64,000 nt of DNA. It comes from an uncultured Treponema sp. Lineage in GTDB: Bacteria > Spirochaetota > Spirochaetia > Treponematales > Treponemataceae. Location: NCBI GenBank assembly GCA_937894335.1, contig CALCRU010000025.1:18008-82007 (forward strand), written 5' to 3'. Both the position numbers and the translations under genes were made by a program. The notes below the pieces were generated by a model. That model did no database searches. It saw only the letters and a program-made list of their open reading frames with translations, and had not been told where the DNA came from. How positions within the stretch are numbered: position 1 is the stretch's first letter; each line of letters begins with the position of its first letter. This document shows, one piece after another, positions 23,617 to 31,289 of the stretch.

Positions 23617-23912
23617 TTCTTTGTAACGGACTTTTGTGTATAAAAAATGTGCAGATGTTTTGTATGCAGGCTTTTCCCTACGCACACTTCACCTGAATGA
23701 GGCTTCTTTGGGTAACAGGCGTTCTCCCTGTCGGGATTAGAATTTTTTTGCAGTCCCTTTTCTCTTACGCCTGTTTTTATTTCTGCGAACTTCTTTGTAA
23801 CGGACTTTTGTGTATAAAAAATGTGCAGATGTTTTGTATGCAGGCTTTTCCCTACGCACACTTCACCTGCATGAGGCTTCTTTGGGTAACAGGCGTTCTC
23901 CCTGTTGGGATT
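23565..23912. repeat. Two tandem 174-bp direct repeats
   Basis: Copy 1 is 23565-23738 and copy 2 is 23739-23912. They differ at only a few positions (for example GAATGAGG versus GCATGAGG and TGTCGGG versus TGTTGGG). Each contains the family core on the minus strand (CCCTTTTCTCTTACGCCTGT at 23581 and 23755). Copy 2 ends in the stop codon of the CYTH gene. The 497-bp gap 23414-23910 holds only this repeat, the hairpin and the DUF975 gene's leader; the small ORFs across it repeat with the DNA and are not supported as genes. Confidence 0.93.
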
Positions 23913-24486
23913 AGGATTTTAGTAGCTCTGAGTAGTAGCGGTTTTCTATGCAGGAGCGGTCTATGCCGGTCAGTTCCAGAATGGCAAGCAGTTCCTGCTG
24001 GCAGAATTTTTGTTCGGCTTCGTCGGTGGTGTTGGTAAGAATTTCTATTTCGAGAAAATCACCTAGAGGGGGAACTCTGCACAGTTCAAGAGTAGCCCTG
24101 TGTCCGCTTTCCAGATTCATGGTCCAGTCCATTACATCCTTGTGCTTTGTAAGGCGGACTGTAAACATGCAGTCAGAAAAAAAAGTTTCCAGTACTCCAG
24201 GATTTTCTATTGCCGACTCCAGTTCCTCGTTTACTTCTGTGGTAATTCCGTTTTCACTTTTTTTAAGTTCCTTTCGCTTGTAGGTAAGCACTGCGCTTCT
24301 GTTTTTATTTTCATCAGTTTCTCTTCTTATGCGGATTGAAGGAGTCTTTACAAAAGCGTCTGTCTGAGGAAGTGCCCAGTATGTGTCGTCCCGGGAAAGA
24401 GCTCCTTTAAATTCCGCAATTTCGTTCAGTGTTTTTATGAGAGATTCTCTGTCGCTTACATGTGCCTTTAGTTCAATTTCTTTCAT
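23911..24486 (-). CDS. CYTH-domain protein (class IV adenylate cyclase/triphosphatase-like)
   Basis: A 191-residue CYTH protein. The signature E-x-E-x-K appears as EIELKAHV at the very N terminus, followed by RIRRETDE, LTYKRKE, and ATLELCRVPPLGDFLEIEI, which match the charged beta-strand pattern of the tunnel fold. Members are CyaB-like cyclases, thiamine triphosphatases or inorganic triphosphatases; the V-type substrate cannot be decided here. ATG 24486 is preferred to the longer frame because GGAAGG lies 5 nt upstream. Its 3' end abuts the 174-bp repeats. Confidence 0.83.
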   Translation of the reverse strand: MKEIELKAHVSDRESLIKTLNEIAEFKGALSRDDTYWALPQTDAFVKTPSIRIRRETDENKNRSAVLTYKRKELKKSENGITTEVNEELESAIENPGVLETFFSDCMFTVRLTKHKDVMDWTMNLESGHRATLELCRVPPLGDFLEIEILTNTTDEAEQKFCQQELLAILELTGIDRSCIENRYYSELLKS

Positions 24487-24511
24487 GACTGCCTTCCTAC
24501 TTTTTGTGCAT

Positions 24512-24560
24512 AAAAAAAGAGGCTGCCCTAGGAACTTAACTTCCAAGAAACGACCTCTTT
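24512..24560 (-). terminator. Terminator of the GH94 gene
   Basis: AAAGAGG (24516-24522) pairs with CCTCTTT (24554-24560), with an inner GGAA/TTCC stem. On the minus strand a T-run (24512-24518) follows. Confidence 0.75.
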
Positions 24561-24570
24561 GGACTTAAAA

Positions 24571-26997
24571 TTACAGACGCTCCGGATCTGTTCCGTTGGA
24601 TTCAACTTTGCCCATGACGGCAACGACTGTATTTTCTGCCTTAAGTTTTTCGGCGGGAATGACATTACCGTCAATCTTTTCTCCGTTAAGGGTAAGGCTT
24701 ACAATTCCTTTGCATACATGGTCTGGGTTCTGAACATCAATGTGCAGGACCTTTGAGCGGAAGCGGCGCTGAACTTTAAAGCCGTCCCAACTGTCAGGAA
24801 CGCAGGGGTCAATCATCATACCTTCGTACTGGGGACGAATGCCCAGAATGTACTGGGTAAGGCTGTAGTAAGCCCATGTTGCCGCACCGCTAAGCCATGA
24901 GTTGCGGCAGTTTCCGGCGCGAGGACTGAATGTGCTGTATGTGGTCTGTCCCTGAACATAAGGTTCGCACTGACGGATTTCTGCCCTGTCGTTGTATGCG
25001 GCAGGAAGGGCCGCCTTGCAGTATTCGTAGGCGCGGTTACCGTTACCCAGCATTGTCTCTGCAATGATTCCCCATCCCTGAGTGTGGTTGAAGATTCCTG
25101 CATTTTCCTTTATGCCTGAATTAAAGACAACAGCACGCATGACATCTATGCTTGTCTTTGAGAATGGAGGCGCACAAAGCATGAGTCCGTAGGGAGTTGC
25201 AAGTTTTTCCTTTACGGTCTGCATACATTCCTTTGCCTGCTCAGGTGTTGCTGCATTTGAAAGAACTGCCCAAACTTGGGTGTTAAAGTAAACCTGTCCT
25301 TCTTCGTAAGTTTTTGTTCCGTATACTGTACCGTCTTCGCCAATGGCCCAAATCCACCACTTGCCGTCCCAGCATTTTTTCTGAATGGCTTCGTCAAGTT
25401 TTTTCCTTTCTGCCAAAGCCCATTCTGCTTCGTCGTTTTTGCCAAGGCGTCTGCTTATGTCTGCATAGGTTGTAAATCCAAGGCGCAACTGAAATGCTAC
25501 AAAGAGACTTTCTCCGTGATAGCCCAGTTTAAGACAGTCGTTCCAGTCGGCCAAAAGTCCGCAGGGAATTCCGTCCACGCCCATGTGGTTTAGGTTGAAC
25601 AGAAGGGCTTGCTTAAGGTGACCGTAAACAGTTGCTTCCCCGTGGTCAGCATAAGGAACTACTTTGTTATACAGTTCAAACTTTCCGCTTTCTGCAATGT
25701 AAGCAGGAACCGCATTAAAGAACCAAAGACAGTCATCTGAGCGGTAGTCTTCTTCTGCAGGTGCCTTTTCGTGACCAGGATTGTGCTCTGTCTTGATTAC
25801 TGGAATTGCTCCTCCGTTTGCAACCTGACCAGAAAGCATGCGGTACATGCGCTCTTCTGCGTCTTCTGGAATTGCGGCACTTACGCCAAGAATGTCCTGA
25901 ACGCTGTCTCTAAATCCAAGTCCGTCCCTTTCTCCGTTGTAGACAAGGCTTGCGGCACGGCTCCAGGCAAATGTAATGAGGCAGTTGTAAAGTCCCCACA
26001 TGTTTACTGTATGGTTAATGTCTGCATCGGGAGTTTGGGCAATAAAGCTGTCCAGTTTTGCATGCCAGTTTTTAATTAGCCTGTCAAGTTCTTCATCAGC
26101 CCGCTTTGTGTTTCCAAATTCCTTTACAATTTTTCTTCCGCGGATTTCTGAATCGCCAATGCCAACCAGAATCATAATTTCTTTTGTTTCGCCAGATGCA
26201 AGTTCAATGTCTGCCTGCATAGAACCACATGCGCTGTCACCAAAGGCAAGGGAGTTTTTGCATTTGCCGTTTATTACAGCCTCTGGTTCTTTGTAGCTTC
26301 CGTAAGTTCCAATGAAACTTGTGCGGTCTGTGTCGTAACCAGCAACAGGTGCGCCAACTAAAGCCATCCATTCGTTCATGTTGATGTCGTTTGTCTGAAT
26401 GTCCTTTCTTTGGCGTAAAAGGTTGTCTTCGCTGGAAAGTCCGATTATTCCGTCCTTGTAGACGCCCTTTGCAATAAAGAGTGAGTACTGAAGGTTAACC
26501 TGATCCTGTTCTGTCATCCACTGGTTTGAGAATTCGCAGTAGCTGAATGCAGACAACTTTCTTTTTTTGTTAGAAGTGTTTGTAAGTTTGAGCCTCCAGT
26601 ATTCAAATACCTGTCCAAGGGGAACATAATATGTGGCCTCGCTTTTGATTCCTGCATATTCGGCTGTAAAAATTGAATAGGCTGTTCCGTGGCGGCAGGT
26701 GCTCTTGTAGTCGTTAAGATTTTTTCCTACTGGTTGCCAGCTAGCACTCCAGTAGTCCTTGCTTTCGTTGTCGCGGATATAGAAATAGCGTCCCGGCTGA
26801 TCCATGGGAACGGCGTTAAACCTGAGTCGCATAAAGCGTCCTCTTGCACCAGACTTGTAAAATCCGTAGCCGCCTGCATTGTTCGTAATAACAGCACCAT
26901 ATTCCGTAGAGCCAAGATAGTTGCTCCATGAAAGAGGGGTGTCTGGACGCGTAATGACATATTCCTTTTTGTCATCGTCAAAGTATCCGTAATTCAT
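24571..26997 (-). CDS. GH94 glycoside phosphorylase (cellobiose phosphorylase-like)
   Basis: An 808-residue protein, close to the roughly 810 of characterised cellobiose phosphorylases. The N terminus NYGYFDDDKKEYVITRPDTPLSWSNYLG aligns with that family by pattern (FDD..KEYVI..P.TP..W.NYLG), as does GGYGFYKSG and the GRYFYIRDN segment. NGERDGLGFRDSVQDILG and the LLADWNDCLK motif (general-acid Asp) are clear. It would split cellobiose or a related beta-glucoside with phosphate, conserving the bond energy as a sugar 1-phosphate in the cytoplasm. Exact substrate is not certain. ATG 26997 has AGGAG 5 nt upstream. Confidence 0.87.
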   Translation of the reverse strand: MNYGYFDDDKKEYVITRPDTPLSWSNYLGSTEYGAVITNNAGGYGFYKSGARGRFMRLRFNAVPMDQPGRYFYIRDNESKDYWSASWQPVGKNLNDYKSTCRHGTAYSIFTAEYAGIKSEATYYVPLGQVFEYWRLKLTNTSNKKRKLSAFSYCEFSNQWMTEQDQVNLQYSLFIAKGVYKDGIIGLSSEDNLLRQRKDIQTNDINMNEWMALVGAPVAGYDTDRTSFIGTYGSYKEPEAVINGKCKNSLAFGDSACGSMQADIELASGETKEIMILVGIGDSEIRGRKIVKEFGNTKRADEELDRLIKNWHAKLDSFIAQTPDADINHTVNMWGLYNCLITFAWSRAASLVYNGERDGLGFRDSVQDILGVSAAIPEDAEERMYRMLSGQVANGGAIPVIKTEHNPGHEKAPAEEDYRSDDCLWFFNAVPAYIAESGKFELYNKVVPYADHGEATVYGHLKQALLFNLNHMGVDGIPCGLLADWNDCLKLGYHGESLFVAFQLRLGFTTYADISRRLGKNDEAEWALAERKKLDEAIQKKCWDGKWWIWAIGEDGTVYGTKTYEEGQVYFNTQVWAVLSNAATPEQAKECMQTVKEKLATPYGLMLCAPPFSKTSIDVMRAVVFNSGIKENAGIFNHTQGWGIIAETMLGNGNRAYEYCKAALPAAYNDRAEIRQCEPYVQGQTTYSTFSPRAGNCRNSWLSGAATWAYYSLTQYILGIRPQYEGMMIDPCVPDSWDGFKVQRRFRSKVLHIDVQNPDHVCKGIVSLTLNGEKIDGNVIPAEKLKAENTVVAVMGKVESNGTDPERL

Positions 26998-27030
26998 AAA
27001 AACTCCTTGCACAAAGGCAAATTTGTACCC

Positions 27031-27059
27031 ATTTTAGCCTATGTGAAAATGAATGTCTA
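27031..27059 (-). promoter_or_regulatory. Promoter of the GH94 gene
   Basis: On the minus strand TAGACA (27054-27059), 17 nt, TAAAAT (27031-27036), followed by a leader of about 25 nt with AGGAG. No operator-like repeat was noticed. Confidence 0.5.
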
Positions 27060-27138
27060 CTGTAATTATTAAAGGCGTAAATTTCATTTTTTGTACCGTC
27101 CCCTTTGCAGGCTAACCTTTACCAGAAGCACGCCAATG

Positions 27139-27147
27139 TGATATACT
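27139..27147 (+). promoter_or_regulatory. Extended -10 for lysA, placing +1 at the start codon
   Basis: TG+1 then TATACT (27142-27147), with exactly 6 nt to ATG 27154 and no Shine-Dalgarno. The -35 (possibly TTTACC near 27118) is weak. Confidence 0.55.
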
Positions 27148-27153
27148 TTGCCC

Positions 27154-28422
27154 ATGAATACTTTTCCATTGAACCACAGCCAACTGGCTGAACTTGCAAA
27201 AAAATATCCCACACCCTTTTATGTTTACGACGAAAAGGGTATTAGGGACAACATGAAATACTTTACAAAAGCCTTTAGCATTTTTCCCCAGTTTAGAGAA
27301 TACTTTGCAGTAAAGGCTCTTCCCAATCCATACATTCTGCGCATTCTTGAAAGTGAAGGATGCGGTGCCGACTGTTCAAGCCTGCCCGAACTTATGCTTA
27401 GCGAAAAAAGCCGCATTACTGGGCATAGGGTCATGTTTACCAGCAACGACACTCCTGCAGAAGAATTCCGCTATGCATACAAAAACGGTAACATCATCAA
27501 TCTTGACGACATAACCCACATTCCCTTTTTAAAGGATGCCCTAGGCGGAAAATTTCCCGACACCATCTGCTTCCGCTACAATCCCGGTCCACTTAAGCAG
27601 GGAGGAAACGCAATAATTGGTAAGCCGGAAGAAGCAAAGTACGGCCTTACTCACGACCAGATGATTGAGGCTTACAAAATCTGCAAGGCCGAGGGAGTAA
27701 AGCATTTTGGACTTCACACCATGGTGGCCTCCAACGAACTTAATCCTGAGTTTTTTGTTGATACAGCTCGTCTTGTCTTTGACCTTGTGCTTGAGGTTCA
27801 GAAGGAATGCGGAGTAAACATAGAGTTTGTAGATTTAGGCGGAGGAATAGGAATCCCCTACAAACCTGGACAGAAAAAAGTTGACCTTGAATATGTGGCA
27901 AAAAAAATCCGTGAGGAATACGACAGAAAAATTCTTCCTGCAGGACTTGATCCTCTTGCAATTTATTTTGAATGCGGAAGACCAATTACAGGACCCTACG
28001 GTTGGCTTGTTACAAAAGTCATTCACGAAAAAAATATCTACCGCTCATACATTGGTGTGGATGCAAGTATGGCAGACCTTATGCGTCCTGGCATGTACGG
28101 GGCATATCATGAGGTAACTGTAAGCGGAAAAGAAAACGCTCCATGCGACAGGGTTTACGATGTTGCCGGCAGCCTTTGCGAAAACTGCGACAAGTTTGCG
28201 GTTCAGCGTTCTCTTCCCAAAATAGACATGGGAGATTTGCTGATAATTCACGATGCTGGAGCACACGGCAGGTCAATGGGATTCAACTACAACGGAAAGC
28301 TTCGCGCAGGAGAACTTCTTCTTCGTACAGACGGTTCTGTAGTTCAAATCCGCAGGGCAGAAACAATAGACGACTATTTTGCAACCTTGGACTTTACAGG
28401 ACTTGATTCCTTTAAGGCGTAA
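27154..28422 (+). CDS. lysA: Diaminopimelate decarboxylase
   Basis: A 422-residue fold-III PLP enzyme. It decarboxylates meso-diaminopimelate to lysine. The PLP lysine lies in YFAVKALPNP, the GGG motif in VDLGGGIGIPY, the phosphate-binding FECGRPITGP, and the catalytic Cys region in DVAGSLCENCDKFA. The HxxxN-type Ala/Asn details differ slightly from classical LysA, so a related D-ornithine/carboxynorspermidine-type decarboxylase is a minor alternative. ATG 27154 is used; an in-frame TTG 27148 would precede the predicted transcript start. proC follows after 24 bp. Confidence 0.85.
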   Translation: MNTFPLNHSQLAELAKKYPTPFYVYDEKGIRDNMKYFTKAFSIFPQFREYFAVKALPNPYILRILESEGCGADCSSLPELMLSEKSRITGHRVMFTSNDTPAEEFRYAYKNGNIINLDDITHIPFLKDALGGKFPDTICFRYNPGPLKQGGNAIIGKPEEAKYGLTHDQMIEAYKICKAEGVKHFGLHTMVASNELNPEFFVDTARLVFDLVLEVQKECGVNIEFVDLGGGIGIPYKPGQKKVDLEYVAKKIREEYDRKILPAGLDPLAIYFECGRPITGPYGWLVTKVIHEKNIYRSYIGVDASMADLMRPGMYGAYHEVTVSGKENAPCDRVYDVAGSLCENCDKFAVQRSLPKIDMGDLLIIHDAGAHGRSMGFNYNGKLRAGELLLRTDGSVVQIRRAETIDDYFATLDFTGLDSFKA

Positions 28423-28446
28423 GTAGAAGTTGCGAAAGGAGTATTT

Positions 28447-29268
28447 ATGAAACTTGGATTTATTGGCATGGGAAACATGGCACAGGCTTTGGCTGGGGGA
28501 TTTATTGCGGCAAAAAAAGTAGAGCCTTCAAATATTTATGCGTTTGCCCCAAATCAGAAAAAACTTTTGCAGAATGCGGAAAGCCTGGGATTTACTCCCG
28601 TAGACTCGTTAAAAAAACTTGCCTCGTCAGAACATATTGACATTTTTGTAATGGCATGCAAGCCCTATCAAATTGAATCAGTTCTTGCCGAATGCGGTAA
28701 GGATTTGCTCTGTGCAATGCAGAAGGGCTCTTCTCTTGTTTCTGTCGCCGCCGGATGGGATTACGACGCTTACGAAAAAGCTTTTTCAAGTTACGGTAAA
28801 AATCCAAAGGTTCAGTTTGTAATGCCCAACACTCCTGCCATGGTTGGTGAGGGCGTGTTCCTCTTTGAAAAGAAAAATTCCCTTGATGCTGATGTTAGAA
28901 AGACAGTGGAAGAACTTTTTTCTTCGTTGGGACTGGTAAAGGAACTTCCTTCTTCCCTTATGGGAATAGGTGGAGCCGTAACGGGATGCGGTCCTGCATT
29001 TGTGGACCTCTTTATGGAAGCCTATGCCGACGCCGCAGTCAAATACGGAATCTCTCGAGCCGATGCCTATGAACTTGTTGCCCAGACTGTGCTTGGTTCT
29101 GCAGCGCTCTGCCTTAAGACGGGACAGCACCCGGCAGTACTAAAGGATGCTGTATGTTCTCCTAACGGAACCACAATCTGTGGAGTTGCCGCTTTAGAAA
29201 AAGAAGGCTTTAGAAACGCCTGCATTTCTTCGATAGATGCAATCATGCTCAAAAAGAAATGCTTATGA
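28447..29268 (+). CDS. proC: Pyrroline-5-carboxylate reductase
   Basis: A 273-residue ProC. It makes proline from pyrroline-5-carboxylate with NAD(P)H. The N-terminal GFIGMGNMAQALAGG dinucleotide motif, KPYQIESVL, VMPNTPAMVGEG, and the C-terminal GCGPAFVDLF..A and SPNGTTICGVAALE signatures are all present. GAAAGGAG precedes the ATG. Confidence 0.95.
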   Translation: MKLGFIGMGNMAQALAGGFIAAKKVEPSNIYAFAPNQKKLLQNAESLGFTPVDSLKKLASSEHIDIFVMACKPYQIESVLAECGKDLLCAMQKGSSLVSVAAGWDYDAYEKAFSSYGKNPKVQFVMPNTPAMVGEGVFLFEKKNSLDADVRKTVEELFSSLGLVKELPSSLMGIGGAVTGCGPAFVDLFMEAYADAAVKYGISRADAYELVAQTVLGSAALCLKTGQHPAVLKDAVCSPNGTTICGVAALEKEGFRNACISSIDAIMLKKKCL

Positions 29269-29296
29269 TTGGTAATGTTTAGAAAGAAGGTGTGCC

Positions 29297-30247
29297 GTGT
29301 TTGAAGAACTGCTTGAAAACATAAAGACTCATCATGATGAACTGAATCGGCGCATTGCCGACAGTTCCCTTGCAATGATGAAGGCTAGGGAAGAAAAACT
29401 TGCCCAGCTTAACAGAGTGAGCGATCAACTTAAGGCTCTACATCAAGAGTGGCGGTCTTATTCGGAAAACGAAAAATCTTTTTTGGAACTGCCCTTTCAG
29501 AAAATCCTTAGGGAACGATATGACGAGAAGAATCAGATTAAGCTCATGAAGTATATGACCCGTGTTCGAGAAAGTGCTGGTGCAAAAATGCTTGAGGATG
29601 AAAACTTTGCAAATCAGTTTTTAAATACCGAAGAATTTGATGCGGTAATTTTTTCGGCGGATATAAGGCGGTCTACGGAACTTATGCTTAAGTGCAAAAC
29701 ACCCCAACTGTATGCAGAATTTTTAAATGCCCTTACTGCGGAGCTTTCGGCATGTGTAAAACAGCGCTATGGAATTTACGACAAGTTTACCGGAGACGGA
29801 CTTCTTGCATTCTTCCCCGATTTTTATTCAGGTAAGGATTCTATTCTTTTTGCCATTCAGTGCGCCTGCGAGTGCCAGAAAATTTTCGACACACTCTTTG
29901 ACGCGTACCGCGACTGCTTTGACATAGGCGACATGAAGACTGGCATAGGTGTTGGTCTGGATTCGGGTCTTGTGTTTAAAGCTGGTGAGGATTTGGAATA
30001 CACTGTTGTGGGTAAGCCTGTTGTTTATGCGTGCAGACTTTCTTCCGCTCCTGCAGGACACATTTATCTTACCGAAAGAGCGCATGAAAAAATTAATGCC
30101 AAGGATATGGGAATGCTCCGCATTGCAAAGACAAGCATCCCCATAAAACACGAAAGCGACATGGATGCATTTGATGTTCGTCCTGTATCTGATGTTTCAC
30201 TTTCTCATCACTATATTGCAAAGCCTGACTGGGCTTTAACGAAGTAA
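29297..30247 (+). CDS. Class III adenylate/guanylate cyclase with N-terminal coiled coil
   Basis: A 316-residue soluble cyclase. Residues about 1-60 are charged and helical, probably a coiled-coil dimerisation segment. The catalytic domain carries both metal aspartates, FSADIRRSTELM and DKFTGDGLLAFF, then GIGVGLDSG and YTVVGKPVVYACRL. The product (cAMP or cGMP) is not decided. Start is GTG 29297 with GAAGG 6 nt upstream. It sits between proC and a dehydrogenase gene (5-bp gap), so it may be co-transcribed with both. Confidence 0.87.
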   Translation: MFEELLENIKTHHDELNRRIADSSLAMMKAREEKLAQLNRVSDQLKALHQEWRSYSENEKSFLELPFQKILRERYDEKNQIKLMKYMTRVRESAGAKMLEDENFANQFLNTEEFDAVIFSADIRRSTELMLKCKTPQLYAEFLNALTAELSACVKQRYGIYDKFTGDGLLAFFPDFYSGKDSILFAIQCACECQKIFDTLFDAYRDCFDIGDMKTGIGVGLDSGLVFKAGEDLEYTVVGKPVVYACRLSSAPAGHIYLTERAHEKINAKDMGMLRIAKTSIPIKHESDMDAFDVRPVSDVSLSHHYIAKPDWALTK

Positions 30248-30252
30248 ATTTT

Positions 30253-30999
30253 ATGACAGATGTAAAAGGTAAATGGGCGCTTGTAACTGGCGCGAGCCGT
30301 GGTATAGGTTACCGCATTGTAAAGTTTATGGCATCAAAGGGATGTAACCTTATTCTGCACAGCAGGACTCTGGAAGGTACTCAGAAAGTTCTGGAAGAAG
30401 TAAAGGCCATGGGAGTTGAAGCGTATCAGGAAGCGGCCGAATTAAGCGATATTTCCCAAGTAGAAAAAATGATGGCCCGCATAGACGAAAAGGGAAAGCC
30501 TGTTGACATTCTCTTTAATAATGCTGCAGTTCAAATTGCATACCGCACCGACTACTACAGGACACCTTCTTCCGACTATGAAAAAAGTTTTGTGATTAAC
30601 ACAATTGCCCCCATGATGCTCTGCTATCATTTTATTCCCAAGATGATTGAAAGGGGATGGGGTAGGGTAATAAACACCACCAGTGGCATAAGGAACGAAC
30701 CTGAGCAGGCGGGATACTCCGCAAGTAAAGCTGCCCTTGACAAGGTAACAAGCGACCTTGCAGGAAAACTGGACGGAAGCGATGTGTGCATAAACTTAAC
30801 AGACCCAGGCTGGTGCCGCACGGACTTAGGAGGACCAAACGCCCCTAACGATCCTGACAGTGTAATTCCAGGCATTGTTCTTGGCGCTTTTGTAGATGAT
30901 AAAAAGAGTGGCCGTAATCTTACCGCACAGTCCTTTACTGGCATGACTTTAGAAGACGCACTAAAAAAGGCCACAAACTTTCCTCAACTGTTCAGGTAA
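30253..30999 (+). CDS. Short-chain dehydrogenase/reductase
   Basis: A 248-residue SDR. TGASRGIG near residue 13, NNAA near residue 95, Ser in NTTSGIRN and the Tyr-Lys pair in YSASKAALDK are intact. The region DPGWCRTDLGGPNAP after the active site is the substrate-binding lid. No closer assignment is possible. It is 5 bp after the cyclase gene and ends at a hairpin-rich region. Confidence 0.8.
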   Translation: MTDVKGKWALVTGASRGIGYRIVKFMASKGCNLILHSRTLEGTQKVLEEVKAMGVEAYQEAAELSDISQVEKMMARIDEKGKPVDILFNNAAVQIAYRTDYYRTPSSDYEKSFVINTIAPMMLCYHFIPKMIERGWGRVINTTSGIRNEPEQAGYSASKAALDKVTSDLAGKLDGSDVCINLTDPGWCRTDLGGPNAPNDPDSVIPGIVLGAFVDDKKSGRNLTAQSFTGMTLEDALKKATNFPQLFR

Positions 31000-31264
31000 A
31001 AAAAGGCGACAGGAATGTCGCCTAAAAACTCTTATCAGATAAAGCCCGCAAGAATTCACGCCTTACATGAATTCTTGCTACTTGTTTGAGCCAGTATGGA
31101 GTATGAGCCAAGGATGGCGCTCTGACTCTTTAACAAGTTGTGTGTCAAGAATTTGGCAAAGCCAATTAGGGTAAAAAAAAAGCGACAAGGATGTCGCCTA
31201 AATTCTCTTATGATAAGAACTCTACGAGAATTCTTGCAAAGCAAGAATTCTCGTCACTTGTTTG
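30998..31264. repeat. Duplicated hairpin unit with terminator-like stems (two copies)
   Basis: Unit A (30998-31089) and unit B (31172-31264) have the same order: poly-A, a GCGACA/TGTCGC stem-loop, an AACTCTTAT-like stretch, a second stem made of GCAAGAATTC, then ACTTGTTTGA. In unit A the second stem is GCAAGAATTCA/TGAATTCTTGC (31048-31078); in unit B it is a perfect 13-bp stem with a 3-nt loop (31225-31253). The first stem may terminate the dehydrogenase transcript. The segment between the units (31090-31171) shows no gene. Confidence 0.75.
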
Positions 31265-31289
31265 ATTGCAGGAGGCAATCAAACAAGTG
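31255..31289. terminator. Perfect 15-bp inverted repeat spanning the ilvC stop codon
   Basis: CACTTGTTTGATTGC (31255-31269) and GCAATCAAACAAGTG (31275-31289) are exact inverse complements around AGGAG. The right arm includes the ilvC stop codon and its last codons. There is no T-run immediately beyond on the minus strand, so classical termination is doubtful; RNA stability or attenuation are alternatives. Confidence 0.6.

Noticed and set aside
23445..23912. Several 70-115 codon frames across the tandem repeats
   Set aside because: They duplicate with the DNA repeat, have no ribosome-binding sites and no protein-like composition.
23565..23912. CRISPR array
   Set aside because: Repeat units are 174 bp, only two, with no spacer structure; no cas genes are present. 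The 145-bp repeats at 63.7 kb fail for the same reason.
31090..31171. Riboswitch or T-box for ilvC
   Set aside because: The sequence lies downstream, not upstream, of ilvC; the ilvC leader is only about 22 nt.
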